A stretch of DNA of 40,927 nucleotides. Source: Porogramme epimiltina. Lineage: Eukaryota > Basidiomycota > Agaricomycetes > Polyporales > Polyporaceae. Below are positions 30,158 through 40,927 of the stretch, piece after piece. The DNA is taken from positions 1 to 40,927 of the forward strand of contig FTLJ01000114.1 in the NCBI GenBank assembly GCA_900155495.1. Direction: 5' to 3'. The position numbers and the translations under genes are program-made. How positions within the stretch are numbered: the stretch's first letter is position 1; the number at the start of each line of letters is the position of its first letter. Under the pieces are notes generated by a model. That model was not told the origin of the DNA. It ran no database searches and saw only the letters and a list, made by a program, of their open reading frames with translations.

Positions 30158-33100
30158 GTAAACCCGCCCAAGCGCCACCACCATCCCTGTTACGTCGACG
30201 GCCTTTTCGCCCCCATTTCCTACGAGTGCTCGCTGCCTCATAGCACACTACGACCCCTTTCTTGGCACCTTCTCTTGTACATGTAGTAGCATTGAACCAC
30301 AAATTGTGCCCGATGACTATGATTACTCGAACCCTCCTTGGAGCCTCGAACCCAAACCTCCGCGCCTGATTCAGCATGACGCCAGTCAACACTCCCCTAG
30401 GCCTTAAATAACCCACCTCAGTTAAGCTCGACGATGGCGGTCGAAGCTTCCTCCAGACTCCAAACCGCCACTGGTTCTCGCTCTGTGCCGGCTGTGGCCG
30501 TCACGGGGGGGGCCCCGTTGGAAGCCGCAACCTCGTCTCGCCTAGAACGCCCCTAAGGCTTAAGCTTGACGTCTAACTGTATCTCGCTCCTCGGAGTTCG
30601 CGCACGGCAGCACATCCATGAACTTAGTCCTATGCAAACCTTCATGATCCTGCCGCGCCCGAGCGTCCTTTGCGTCTTAGAGCTGTCGCCCGAGCTCGAT
30701 CGACGAGTGCCCACACACATCACAGCGTGGCGCCTATGTCCAACTTTCCTCACGCGATCAACCGGGACATCGCCACGACACACCAACTTCACACACGCAC
30801 ACACCAAACCCAATAACGTCCAAAAGCAAATCATATTCGTTCGTCCAAACATACATACGCAAACCGTGTACGTTCGTACGTCACCTACACAAAAAGCCCG
30901 AAGCCGAGTCCTAGAATCCCAGCGCGAGATTACTGCCTCACGTCGTACACTACCTAGCGAGCGAGGGGGGGAGCCATACCATATCATCAACATCGACGAT
31001 CTCCACGAGCACGTATCGTATCGTATCGCATCGTGAGCAACGAGAAGGGTGGGTGGAAGATCGTCCTAGGGAAGAAGAGCGCATACATGTCGAGAGGAGA
31101 AGGGGGGAAGAGGCATAGTCACTGGGGAGAAGACACCACATGACGACGACCCCGCACCCTTGCCCGCCCACCGCCGCGCGGCCGGGCCACGTCACCCTAC
31201 ACCGTATACGAAGGGGGCACCGCGATGCTTGAGAACTTGCATATGGGATGCCGCATAGGGAAAACGCGGGCGATGGAGATGGAGGCGTGGATTGCGTTGA
31301 GGCGAGGCCGGGGGATGCGATGATGGTGCACTTGAGGTGAGGTGGTGGTACAGATGCGGGGGGTATTGTGCGTGCGGGAATGCCGACTATACAAGACAAG
31401 CTGCAAATAAAGACGACGATCTTGCGACGGCGACGAGACGATATAGGACCGGACCACTGATTGATGTACGCTAGATGCTTGACCGCAAACTTGACGGGAA
31501 CGGAAAAAAGACGATGCAGAGAAGTCGGACCGGGAAGAACCGGAGAGCAGCTTGAGCCATGGAGCAGAGCGAACGATTGCGAATACGATAGATGGGACAT
31601 TGCTGGAGGACGGGGGCGGGCGAAAAACGGCGGCCGACCGACGCGCGAGGCAGGCGGAAACGTGGAACACGGGACCAATTCACATTTCTATGTTGTCGAT
31701 ATATTGGACAAATGGACAGATCAGGCAACGAGCGTCGGAAGGGAGGGTGTGGGTGCCTGGCTGGGGATAACGAAGATAGTCCTCGAGACCGAGCGTAGGC
31801 GGGGGAAGGGGAGAATGGTGCACAGGGGGTCGCCAGATATGTACAGCGCCAAGCTGCCGGTTGAGGACAGCCGAGCGACAGGCGACCGCCCAGGCGAGGG
31901 GGGAGGGATAGCGGTATCGGGGGGTGGGTACGGGGTATGCGTGCGAGTATGGACACAAGGTAAGCTACGAATATAGCAAAGACGATCAGCGACGGCGTCG
32001 GAACAAGTTAGAGCGCGGGAACTCACGAGCAAAACCAACAACGTACACCGGCCCCAAGGTATCCGCTATGCCACAGCAGGGTTCGGATAGGGGGAACGGA
32101 ACAAGGGAAGAGGCGATAGAGACGGGGGAGTAGTAGACAATACGGGGCAAATATACTGTAGAATGGCCAACCGCAAACCGCGGAGGCTCCGCGATAGACA
32201 TTAGCCGGTAAATACTAGTGCACAAGTTGCAAGTGGGGCGGAAGGGGGAGGGGGGGAGAGTGGTTGGCGATGATGACGATGATGTGATATTGATACACTG
32301 TGCGGCAACACGCCAAAGAAATGGAAAAGAAAGAAGGACGCATGAAGTTCGTGCAGGGGAAGAAGGGGAAGGGGAAGGGCATGCGAGCGTCGTAATGGAA
32401 CATGAAGGGGAGACAGGTAAACATCGGACATATCTCTGCGGCCGGGAAGTAAAAAAAGGCGCGCAGTACACTACGATATAGGAAAAAAGGTAATAAACAC
32501 GACCAAGAACGTCCCAGAACCCAAGAACACACAGGGGAGGGCGACGACGCCGGCCAAGAGAGTGGAAGACCGGTGGGGGCGCCCCAGGATGGCGGACGAA
32601 GCGTCCCGCCGATGCGGGCGAGGGAGGAGATAAATACGCGAGATCGGCCCTCCAGCCGACCATATAGCCGAGGTTTTGATGCAGTTGATGTATTCGTTTT
32701 TCTTCTTGCTCGTCTATATCTTCTGTTGTACAACGCCGGGGCAGCGTGAAAGACGGCGACCACCGGGTAGAGCAGATTGGCGGAGGAGGGGGAGGGAGAG
32801 GGGAGAGGGGGAAATGCGATGCGATGGAGATGCGAAAGCATGCACGTGAGTCGATGTAATGACACAAGTTGGACGGAGAAGAGGCCAGAGACGAGGGCGA
32901 TAAGATATACACGTGAAGGGTCGGGTTGGGCGGTCCTCTCGACCGCGACAAGTCGCGGGCCGGAGGGCCTAACGCCACGGGCGGTGGGGTATGAATGCCA
33001 GCGCCGATGACTGACCCAGCAATAGGCGGGGTATCTATGCTGTGGGGGGTGGGAGTAGGGGAAGATGAAAACGCGCAGATGTCCTGTTCGATGTAGCCGT

Positions 33101-33526
33101 AAACCGGGGTGGATGCCGTGGGGGTCGAGGAAGTCGATGAGAGTAGAGCCCGAAAGAACCGGAAGCCCGAAAGTCGCTGGTGCTGATGGTAGGAAGACAA
33201 CGTCGAATGAATAATGATACCGAGAAAAAAATGTGACGACCTGCGTCACCGCGACGCCAGCGTGGCATCGAGGCGCGAGATCGGCGTCGGATAGGATGAT
33301 GTGGGGGGTGGCGACTAGCGTGGCGGGGTAGGATGACATTAAGCGGTCGACGCGGGCTTCGCGGAGGCGCAAGATTAGTGGTCTTCAGCGACAGTAGGAA
33401 CAGCGTCTAAGGACACCAGTTGGTCCGGGCTGAGCGCGGCACCGTCAGCGATGTGGTTAAAATCAAAAACAAAAAGGATGCTCACCTCTACACTTCACGA
33501 ATTCTATGGCTATGATACATGTACAC
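30158..33526. other. Gene-poor 3.4 kb with strand-asymmetric composition
   Basis: Up to about 30430 is the likely P450 3' region. From about 30950 to 33480 the plus strand is purine-rich and the minus strand pyrimidine-rich, with many CT and CCT words. Minus frames of 385-404 codons occupy the same DNA in different frames and encode Ser/Pro/Leu-rich nonsense, which fits composition, not coding. It may be a long 3' untranslated region of the gene ending at 33527, a noncoding transcript, or plain intergenic DNA. Confidence 0.35.
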
Positions 33527-34947
33527 CTAAAACGAGGGCGCGGGAAGATCGTCCGGACTTGGCGAATTTTGGAAAACCGAGCCCGCAAAGTATCCAGCCG
33601 CTGCAGGGGGAGCGGACGACGACGTGAGGTGGTCGGCGGGCGAAGCACCGAAAGAGGCAGGCGAGACGCTCGCGGGGACCGTGTAGCAGCGCTGGCGGGG
33701 GATGTTGACAGGGCTGCGACGCTTCAGCTGCATCGACTCGAAGAGGTCGGCCACCGACGACGAAGGGGACTCCTCGTCCGTCGACATCGCGAAAACACCC
33801 TCGCTAGGAACGCGGCGGTGGTTGCGACGGCGCTGGGCGGGCGTCGGAGTGGAGCAGGGGCTGTGCCCAGCGAAGGGGAAGCCGAACGTCGAAGACAGGG
33901 GGGCAGTGCGAGGCGCGTCGTCGACGGTGAAGCTCTCCTGCTGCCACGTACCCTTCTGGGCCTTGGGGGGCACCGACGCGACGTCCCGGATCGGGGTCGT
34001 CGGCGGGGTGATGTCGCTATCGTCCGCGCACTCCGATGAGTCATCGCACACCGGGAACGAGTCCCAGGGGGCAGACGTCAGATCGGTGCTCGCCCGACGG
34101 GGAACGGGGCGCGAGCGGAGGGCGAAGGCAGGCTGGAGGGAAGCAGAGCTATCCTCGACGGTGGGCCGGCCGTTCTTGCGACGGGAGGCGCCCTTAGGGG
34201 TGGGGGAGTCGTTGAGCTGGGTGATGGCCTGGCGGCGGCGCGCGAGCTTGCCCGTGGGCTGCGAGGCAAGCTTGGGGGGAGAGCGGGTGGGCTTGCCGTC
34301 CGCCTTACGGTCCTGGGCGACGCCGACGTCGTCGAAAAATGGGTCGGTCGAAGAGGTCGAGTCCTCGGGCTTCACTCGAGCGACCTGAGCTCGAGGAGCA
34401 GGGGTCGCCTTCTGGGGCGAGGGTATCCGAGCGGGGGGCGGGGAGGGTTGGTGGGCGGGTCGCCGCGCGGCGACATCGGAAGGGGAGGCAGAGGTGCCCC
34501 TGCGGCGACGGGAAGAACGAAAATCAACGGTCAGGGGACGGGCGCCAAACATCAGGCGAGGGGGGAGGCTAACCTCCTGCCAGCGTCCTTGGGCTGCTTG
34601 TGCTGCCTACGACCCCGGGGGGACTTATCGACGGTCGATGCGGGCTGGTCCGCCTTCGCAGGGGACGGTGCGGGGGTCTTCGTCTTCTCAACAACGGCGG
34701 CGACGGCGGCCTGAGCGGGGGACGGCTGCGGGGAGCGCTGCTGCGGCCTGCTCTTGGGCGACACACGGGGTGCCCGAGGCTGGGCGTGTGTGTGCTGAGG
34801 CCTGGGAGACGGTTGGGCCGGCTTGGAGAGGTTGAGAACGCCGGGGGTGTGCGAAGGGCGGACGACGACGGGGGCCGAGGGGTGTCGTGCGTGCATGGGG
34901 CGGAACGCTGGGGAGAACAGTGACGGGGGCTTCTGTACAGCAATCAT
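33527..34947 (-). CDS. Disordered proline/serine-rich protein with EDC1/PNRC-like C-terminal motif
   Basis: Two minus-strand exons, 34947-34574 and 34499-33527, join in frame to 448 residues. A GT-AG intron of 74 nt with a GTTAGC donor links DAGR to RGTSASPSD. The start at 34947 gives MIAVQKPPSLFSP; the frame is open further up to 35094, so a longer N-terminus is possible. The protein is nearly all low-complexity Ser/Pro/Arg/Lys sequence with no folded domain. It has acidic serine patches (DDSSECADDSD) and the phosphorylation-like block STDEESPSSSVADLFESMQL. It ends in VFQNSPSPDDLPAPSF. That end resembles the short proline-rich motif by which EDC1, EDC2 and PNRC proteins bind Dcp1 and stimulate mRNA decapping. 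I infer a cytoplasmic mRNA-decay role, with moderate doubt. A shuttling RNA-binding or signalling scaffold is the alternative. Confidence 0.65.
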
Positions 34948-37484
34948 GGGGGGCGAGTGTCGGCGGAAATTATGGCGGGGGAGTTGTCGGCGGCAGGTTG
35001 GAGAGCGCGGCGACGGGAGGGAGAAAGGCAACGAGGCGCGAGTGAAAGGGGGAAGGTTCGTATATGCGTTGCACGGCGGGGCAGGGCTTTTCATTGGACC
35101 TCCCTGGCGCAGGGTTCAAACTCCGCCATGCCTAGCCACGTCGGTGACCATCGGTCGGACTCGGAGATCTGCCAGGCGATCGCGCGACGCAGGGACTAAC
35201 CGCCAGATCTTTGTTTGGCCGCTGTTTGGCCCCTGTGACGACAGCCAAATTAATGCGCTCCCTCTGGCCCACCCGTTCGCACAACACTCACCGTGGCCGA
35301 GTATCTCGAGAGGTGGACGGAGATGTTTAACACAGCACCTTGTCCTCCTAGATACGTTGTGGTTAATTTCTGGCGGGTGTGGCCACCCCATGGCTATCTA
35401 GATGTGACGGGGTGCTTTGCCTCGCTACTAGACGCCGCTGAGTCAGCCCGGCGAGGGCTGCCCAAAAAGGGAAGATGGGAGCCGACGAAATTTCTGGTGG
35501 CTGGAGCTGGCGCCATCAGTGCGTTCTACTTTCTCCGCGTTGGAGAGAGCCCCGCGCGAGGGCACGCGGCCGACGCTCTGGCCTCCGGGTTCCCACTCGC
35601 CCCCCGCCTAACGGCTTCAACACCCTCAATTCTGATACGTGCCCCTTCCGTGCTTCTCTTCAGGCCCACCCGTTGCAGCGCGCGCACGCAGCCCCCGCGC
35701 GCGCACCAAACGCCCGTCCGAGAGGGCAGCAGCGAGCCATCGCCCGTGGACCCTCAAGCGCACACCAGCCCGCAGCCGTGTCATGGCGGGGCTGCCGCCT
35801 CGCGCCTCCGATAGTGGCGCCTGCGCGTTCCCCTTTCCGTCGACCTCTGCCATCTTTCCCCCTGTCCCCGCGCCGGGCCCCACCAGCCCGCGCATCCGAG
35901 CATCCGAGACCGTCAAGCCCGCGCAGCGTCGTGTTCCCCGGATCGTCCACAGCTGACGGGCGGCGAGTGCGAGCGCACCACGGCCCACGAACCACCGTGC
36001 AGGGCATGCGCACATGTCCCGCGACGCCCCGCCGCGAGGTGCCCCATCAGCCGGGGGGGGAGCGCCCACAGCGCGGGCCTGCGTCATCCCATCATTCCAC
36101 TACGATTGATCTCCCCCCCCTCGGAAGCGTCGACGCTGTGCGGCCGTCAGGAGACCCCCAACAATAACGGATGTCGGTGCACGCCTATCACGGCCGCCTC
36201 CGCACCGACCACCCATCCCCCTCTCCGCGGCGGCGACTGCAGGATCGCACCAGGTCCCTAGGGGATCCCAGTTGCAGTCGCCACCGCACCACACTGGGAT
36301 CTTGACATCGTCCCGAGAGGGGGGCCCCAGGCTCCCCCCGGATCCGCAGGCCGTGCTGGGCAGCGGCGGCAGTGCGCCCCACGAGAGCACGCCGCTCTCA
36401 TCCTCCTCTGGCAGTGAAGCACTGATCCCGCCACGTCGCCGGGCTCGCGACGGCGGGCGGCACGCGACGGGCGACAGCTGTCCTGGCAGCGGCAGCGGCA
36501 GGGCTGCAGCACAATGGACCCACGGCCCTAGCCACGTCAACAACAGTCGACCACCACCACCACAACGACGGTCGCGGGCGCCTCAGGGGCCCAGCTGCGA
36601 ATTCTCGAGAGCGATTTCAAAAGCCTTGTTCCATCCCCCCCCCCTCCCTCCCTTCCTCCCTGCGGCTCTCCATGGGAGACAGAGAAACGGGCGCGCTTCT
36701 CTTCCTCCCGTCTCCCCCTCGCAATTGTGCTCCAGACACGCACACCTTACGTGACCGCGCGCTTCTCAGAAGCACAGAAGAAGCCGCCGGCCGTGCCCGC
36801 CTCATTGTCCGCGCGCACGACCACAGCACCTCGCGACGGCCCCCCGGCTTCTCCGCGCCATATCTCCCCGGACGCGTTCCCACACCGCGGGCGCACTTGC
36901 GCGGGGGAGGGCGAGGGCCGGGTGCTCTTGGAGGGGCCGGGGGAGGGGCCTGCAGCCTGCAGCCCGTCCCCACCTTCTCCTAAGTTCTCCTGAGGGAACC
37001 CCACTATTCGAAATCACGACACCCAAGGAGGAGCTGCCAGCTCAGAGGAGGGGGCAGCGAGTGGCGCCACTCCCCACCCGCGGGAGTGAGCGAGGGGGGG
37101 GGGCTCCAGAGCTCCTCCGCCTCCTCTCGCCCCCCTCTCCCCCAGTCGGGAGCGCCGCTCGCACGGACGGCGACAAGGTTCGTTCGTCGCAGCAATTGAG
37201 TCGGCCCAGCGCGCGGGCGCGCGCCGACAGGGCCGGTCGCCCGCTTCGCGAAGCAGGGAAGCCCTCCCGGAAGGGGCGGCGCCCCCCGTCAGCTGACCCC
37301 CCGCGCGCCGAACCTTGTCGGCACTCTGCGCCGCCGTGCGCGGCGGTGCTCGCCCAACGCGGCAAGGGCTCCTCGAAGAGAGGGGCTCAGAACCTAGAGA
37401 GACCTCTGAGCTCTCGAAACGCTAGGGCCTTCGCGCGCCTTCTTAGCTCGTGTGCGAGCTCGTGTCGCGACATCCGCCCGTGGT
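34948..37484. other. Upstream region and GC-rich DNA without supported genes
   Basis: The first few hundred bases should be the promoter of the gene starting at 34947. Beyond that, several long frames exist on both strands in the same DNA, with Arg/Pro/Ala-rich translations that reflect high GC. I found no motif, credible start or splice pattern. A word resembling a tRNA B box (GGTTCAAACTCC, about 35112) lacks a foldable tRNA around it. Confidence 0.4.
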
Positions 37485-37590
37485 TTAGGTGACCGGTATG
37501 TGGAAGCCGCATAACTTCGGCTTCAAGCGATAGATATCGCGCACCCCTGAGCCGCTGACGTCGATATCGTTGTTGTTGTTGGCGAGGATG
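37485..37590 (-). other. Short coding-like tail, unidentified
   Basis: A minus frame ending at 37485 reads GSVILANNNNDIDVSGSGVR then DIYRLKPKLCGFHIPVT and stop. The codon use and balanced composition look unlike the surrounding GC-driven frames, so it may be the last exon or remnant of a gene. No upstream exon could be linked with confidence. Confidence 0.2.
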
Positions 37591-37620
37591 ACGCTCCCCG
37601 GGCCACCCGCCTGTCCGCAT

Positions 37621-37652
37621 TGCGCGATGCGCATACACCCACCCATCCATGC
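37621..37652 (+). repeat. Near-duplicate of a segment at 37970-38003
   Basis: Both segments run GATGCGCAxAxACxxCCACCCATCC followed by ATGC or AATGC, about 350 bp apart in the same orientation. They point to an old local duplication or shared microsatellite origin. Confidence 0.4.
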
Positions 37653-37879
37653 ACCCACGCACGCATGCGGCAACGCCGGCGGCGCCGCCAGGCACTAGCG
37701 GTCAGCGTCTTCGGCTCCACGCACGATACCAAGAGGGGCTGACGCACCGAGCACCGAGGGCGGCGGGATCCGGGCCTGACCAGGACGCCGCGAGCTCCCT
37801 CAGGCTCGCCCGGCGCAGGATCCGGACGGCCCTCCCGCCCCCCCCCCTGCGCGCCTCCCGGGACGCATCCCAAATTCCC

Positions 37880-37903
37880 AGATTCTTAGATTCTTAGATT
37901 CGT
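37880..37903 (+). repeat. Three tandem copies of an 8-bp unit
   Basis: AGATTCTT, AGATTCTT and AGATTCGT follow one another, an AT-rich patch within GC-rich DNA. Confidence 0.7.
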
Positions 37904-38269
37904 AGCACGCCGCTCCCCGTCTGTCCCGTCCGCACCCTCCTTACCCACTTCGAAGCAGTGGCGCATACGCATGATGCGCACATACATCCACCCATCCAAT
38001 GCCCACTTTGGCGCAGAGCCGGGTCGGGTCATACCCGAGGCCTCCGCGACAAGCAGTTCCCCGTCGACGGCCGTTCATACCACAGGCCATATCGCCCTCG
38101 TACCTCCGCGTGCGCCAGCCGAGCACGCTGCGAGAGGATCGTCTATCGGGCCTGCGGGCTGCAGCTGCAGCTCCCAGGGTCCACCGCTAGCGGGAGTGCC
38201 GTATGTCCCAGTCCTAGTCCCTATGAACACCCTGGCCTTCCCCGCCTCCCGTGCGGGATATCCAGGGCT

Positions 38270-38287
38270 CGCGCGCGCGCGCGCGCG
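38270..38287 (+). repeat. (CG)n dinucleotide run
   Basis: Nine consecutive CG units, a sequence that can adopt Z-DNA. A GGCGC-type run follows at about 38421-38438. Confidence 0.8.
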
Positions 38288-40341
38288 TGCGCCCCGTCCG
38301 AGGACCGAGGCGGCATGGATGTGATGCATCGACAAACACGCAGCCAGCCAGCCCACAGATGGGCCCTGTCAAAGTCGGTCGGATCCGGCCACGCAGCCGC
38401 CCCACGCGCGAGCCCCCGAGCGGCGCGGCGCGGCGCGGTATGGTCATTGGTGGGCCACCACGTCCGCCGCATCCTGTGCACGCGGCACAGCCCGCGGCGA
38501 GCTGAGGGCCCTCCGAGCCGCCCGGCCGCGACTGAGCCCCCTCGTAAAACGCAATATGGCGGCGGCGGTGGCGCCTCGAGGCTGCGGTCGAATGGTGCGC
38601 GGCACATGGGGATGGTGCCCCTAGGACCGAGGACGCCTCCTCTCCCCGTCTGCCAAATACACGCGCGCGCCCACCGCCGCGGCCCCTGTCCCCCAAGCCC
38701 TAAGTTACAAGTAAGCTCTTCTGCCCCGCCGGAAACGCAATCAAGCACCAGGGGCTGCTCCACCCCGTAAGTACTTGCGAGGAGCGATGCGCCGCGGGCC
38801 ACCGCATACCCTCCAAATCCGTCTCACATCATATCTGGGAAGCCGTCGAAGTGGGCCCACTCCCCTTCGAATCCCACTTGCCACTTCCACTTCTGCGTCC
38901 TCTGATCGCGAGGGAGACGCAAGCTGCAGCTCTGGCATCTGCATCTGCATACAGCCACAGCCACATCCCCCCACCCCTCCTTCCTCGCGTGCGCGGCGGC
39001 CGCACACGCCGCGCCCGCATCAGGGCAGCCTATCTCCCAGCTGGCCCGCGCGTGGGGGCACGCTCGACGCTCGCTCATTGCCCGTCACGCGTACGAGCAC
39101 CACCCACTTCCGACTCGCTCTGCCCGGGGATCCGCGCCCTGCCCTCTTCGGGCGCGAAGCGTTGAACGTTGATGGAGCAGCGCAGGCACCCGAGCGAACG
39201 CGCGAGATGGGCGAGATGGGCGGTGGACCAGGCCGCGGCAGGGCACGGCCTGGAGCGGCCCCCCCCCCCCCACTGCGCCCCTCCCCTTCGCTCCCCTCGC
39301 GATCGTGCGCGGCGCTGACTTTGCACATCCAGTCGCCGCCTGCTCCCCGATCTGCGACCTGCGCTCGAGTCGTCCTTCGCCTACGCCTTCGGGCGGCGCG
39401 CGATCGAGCGAGCCCCCACCCGCAGCGAGTCAGCCGCGCGCGGCCCCTCCCTCCCCGCAGGCTCGAGCGGCGTGATGGGCGTTCTGCCCCGCGCATACAG
39501 GAGATATGGGCCCCGTCGAGCGTCGCCCGCTTCCCTTCTCTCTTCCCTCTCCCTCTGCTTCGTCGTGTGTTGTGTGCGCTCCCGAGCAGTATTGGTATTA
39601 GCATGGGGGGACCGCACCCCCACGAGCCCACGAAGCCACGAAGCCCCTCACGAGGACCGCGCCCGCCTGCGAGCACAGCGTGGCCCTCGCGCGGCGGCGT
39701 GCCTCTCCCTTCCCCTTCCCCCCTTCTCCACCTACGCACCTGCGCCGCGCAGCCCCACCAGCGCACCCGGCAGATACGCGGCGACTTCTTACCCGCGCCC
39801 GCATCCCAATCCAAATTCGAACCCAAGGGACGGCCGCGCGCGCAGGCCGCGATCGTCGATCGCCCCTCGCAAGCCGCAACCTGTAAGCCGCAAGCCCCGC
39901 GACCGGCCGGCGTTCATCGGTGCACGCGCGCGCGAGATGAGCCGGGCGGACTCGAGGCGGGGGCGCGCGACGCGGACGCGGCCTGGGCCCCTCTCCCTCC
40001 CTAGGTTCGCGGGTGGAGCTGGTCAGCGGTCGGGAGCTGTGCAGCTCTGAGCTATCTGCAGCGCATTGTGTGTGATCAGGAATCAGGAGGGGGGAGGGGG
40101 GGAGCTCCCCTAACCACACAATCAGCCTCGAAGTGGCCCCTGCTGCAGCGCATTTGGCGTCCCCGCGATAATCGATGTGGGAGAGCGGCTCTGCGTCGAC
40201 GTGTGTATAATTCGGTGCTTCTGCCTGTACTCGTACTTGGGCTTCCTTCTGGCCCCGTCCGGCACGCGACCCTGTCCGCGATGACTGTAAACATTGGCGA
40301 TTCCTGAACGTTAATTGAAAAAAAAGACTGAACATTGAGCG

Positions 40342-40554
40342 CTGACCACCGCCCTACGTCAGAACCAGCCCGAGATAGCCTCCAAGCTCCCTAAGCTCCG
40401 CGTCCTGGCCACACCGCGTTCTACATACGTACGTTCGTATGTATACGTATCTAGCCTTTTAGCAGCCCGCAGACGCGGGTGGTCAGCTGGCACGCGGGGT
40501 ATCGCCACAAGCTGACCACCGCGCCTTCGAGTTCCGTGCGAGAACCAGCCTGAG
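40342..40554 (+). repeat. Small repeat cluster with direct and inverted copies of GCTGACCACC
   Basis: GCTGACCACCGC is found at 40342 and again at 40511, each followed within about 40 bp by AGAACCAGCCxGAG. The same ten-base word lies inverted at 40479-40488. Between them is a perfect 8-bp-stem palindrome, TACATACG...CGTATGTA (40422-40443). Confidence 0.7.
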
Positions 40555-40838
40555 GGGGCCACCGCGTCGCGTACGTACTCACCTGCCACCGCGTCGGGCT
40601 CAGAGGCCCGGGAGAGCCCCCGCGCCTGAAATTTTGAAAGCCTGAGAGCGAGGGGGTGCGTAGAGGGGCGCAAGAAGCGCGGTGCCAGTCGGAGGACGAT
40701 CAGAGAGGCCCGCGAGAGAGAGCTGGCCACAGACAACTTGACGCCCGGGCCGCGTGACCCCGCCCACTACCTCATCCGCACCCGCCCTGATCGTTCGGGG
40801 CCTTCGCACGCCCGCCTTCTGCCGCAGCGCCCGCGCCC

Positions 40839-40888
40839 CGCCCCCCCCCCCCGCGCCCCCCCCCCCCTCCCCCCCCCCCCCCCCCCGC
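40839..40888 (+). repeat. Poly-C tract of about 50 bp
   Basis: An almost pure run of C interrupted by single G or T bases. The minus strand would be G-rich and able to form quadruplexes. The run length may be unreliable in an assembly. Confidence 0.8.
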
Positions 40889-40927
40889 CACAAGATACCG
40901 GCACCCCCTCGTTCACCAATAACAGTC

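Larger units (their letters stand above)
37591..40927. other. GC-rich terminal region without supported genes
   Basis: Both strands are open over hundreds of codons in several frames, for example 409 codons at 38775-40004, but the translations are Arg/Pro/Ser/Ala-rich and have no domain. Simple repeats listed separately occur throughout. This may be a large intergenic or repeat-derived region. I see nothing else in it. Confidence 0.4.

Noticed and set aside
30434..30556. 40-codon plus-strand frame starting ATGGCGGTCGAAG
   Set aside because: Short, without homology that I recognise, and it contains a run of eight G; chance is the simplest explanation.
31986..33372. Minus-strand frames of 404 and 385 codons
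   Set aside because: They overlap each other in different frames and consist of Ser/Pro/Leu-rich text from pyrimidine-rich DNA; no start context, motif or splice structure.
35105..35180. Possible tRNA gene from a B-box-like word
   Set aside because: The flanking bases do not form the T-arm or acceptor stem, and no A box is found at the right distance.
38824..38900. Minus-strand tail containing WQVGFEGEWAHFDGFPDMM
   Set aside because: Looks mildly protein-like, but the upstream part of the frame is low-complexity and no start or exon partner was found.
38775..40004. 409-codon plus-strand frame
   Set aside because: Arg/Pro/Ser-rich translation without domain, with equally long frames on the opposite strand; explained by high GC and scarce stop codons.
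1..40927. CRISPR arrays, bacterial operons, rRNA genes
   Set aside because: No regularly spaced repeats, no ribosome binding sites or operon spacing, and no rRNA-like segments; the intron-rich gene structure is eukaryotic.

Overview
The window looks like nuclear DNA of a filamentous basidiomycete, most likely a wood-associated Agaricomycete. The support is many very short introns (mostly 37-70 nt), a GC-rich background, a NACHT-WD40 receptor, an AA9 lytic polysaccharide monooxygenase, an F-box gene, a P450 with 14 exons and small secreted proteins with C-terminal anchor tails. Gene models were assembled by hand from open frames and splice sites; those with every intron phase checked are stated as such.

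Layout. 1-4.2 kb is a graveyard: two divergent copies of a TAGCGC-rich repeat in opposite orientation (about 111-410 and 3475-3765) enclose broken pieces of a quinone oxidoreductase, a transcription-factor-like protein and a DUF7729-like membrane protein. A broken F-box/LRR tail lies just outside. 4.7-9.7 kb (minus) is one complete NLR-type gene: N-terminal helical domain, NACHT NTPase and about 13 WD40 repeats. 10.5-11.8 kb (minus) is a secreted AA9 LPMO gene of nine exons, one only 11 nt long. 12.5-14.5 kb (minus) is an SRRM1/SRm160-type splicing factor with a PWI domain and an RS tail. 15.6-17.0 kb (plus) is a SET-domain protein. 17.3-19.0 kb (plus) is a galactonate dehydratase-like enolase-superfamily enzyme. 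19.3-20.1 kb (minus) is an eight-cysteine CFEM-like secreted protein. 21.6-23.1 kb (plus) is a basidiomycete macrofage-activating-glycoprotein-like secreted protein. 23.8-25.3 kb (plus) is an intronless F-box protein followed by a possible relic of another. 27.7-30.2 kb (plus) is a cytochrome P450 with a likely GC-AG intron. 33.5-34.9 kb (minus) is a disordered protein ending in a proline-rich motif resembling EDC1/PNRC decapping activators. The rest (30.2-33.5 kb and 35-40.9 kb) has no gene I can support; it holds a strand-asymmetric purine/pyrimidine stretch and a very GC-rich region with simple repeats.

Functionally the genes are a mixture and not a clear cluster: housekeeping RNA processing (SRRM1-like, possible decapping factor), carbohydrate attack and sugar-acid catabolism (LPMO, galactonate dehydratase), the cell surface (CFEM-like, glycoprotein), signalling or innate recognition (NLR, F-box, SET) and oxidation (P450). 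No operon, CRISPR array, tRNA or rRNA was found. The items most worth following are the NLR with a possible cell-death N-terminal domain, the inverted repeat pair around the decayed genes, the LPMO microexon and the P450 GC-AG intron.
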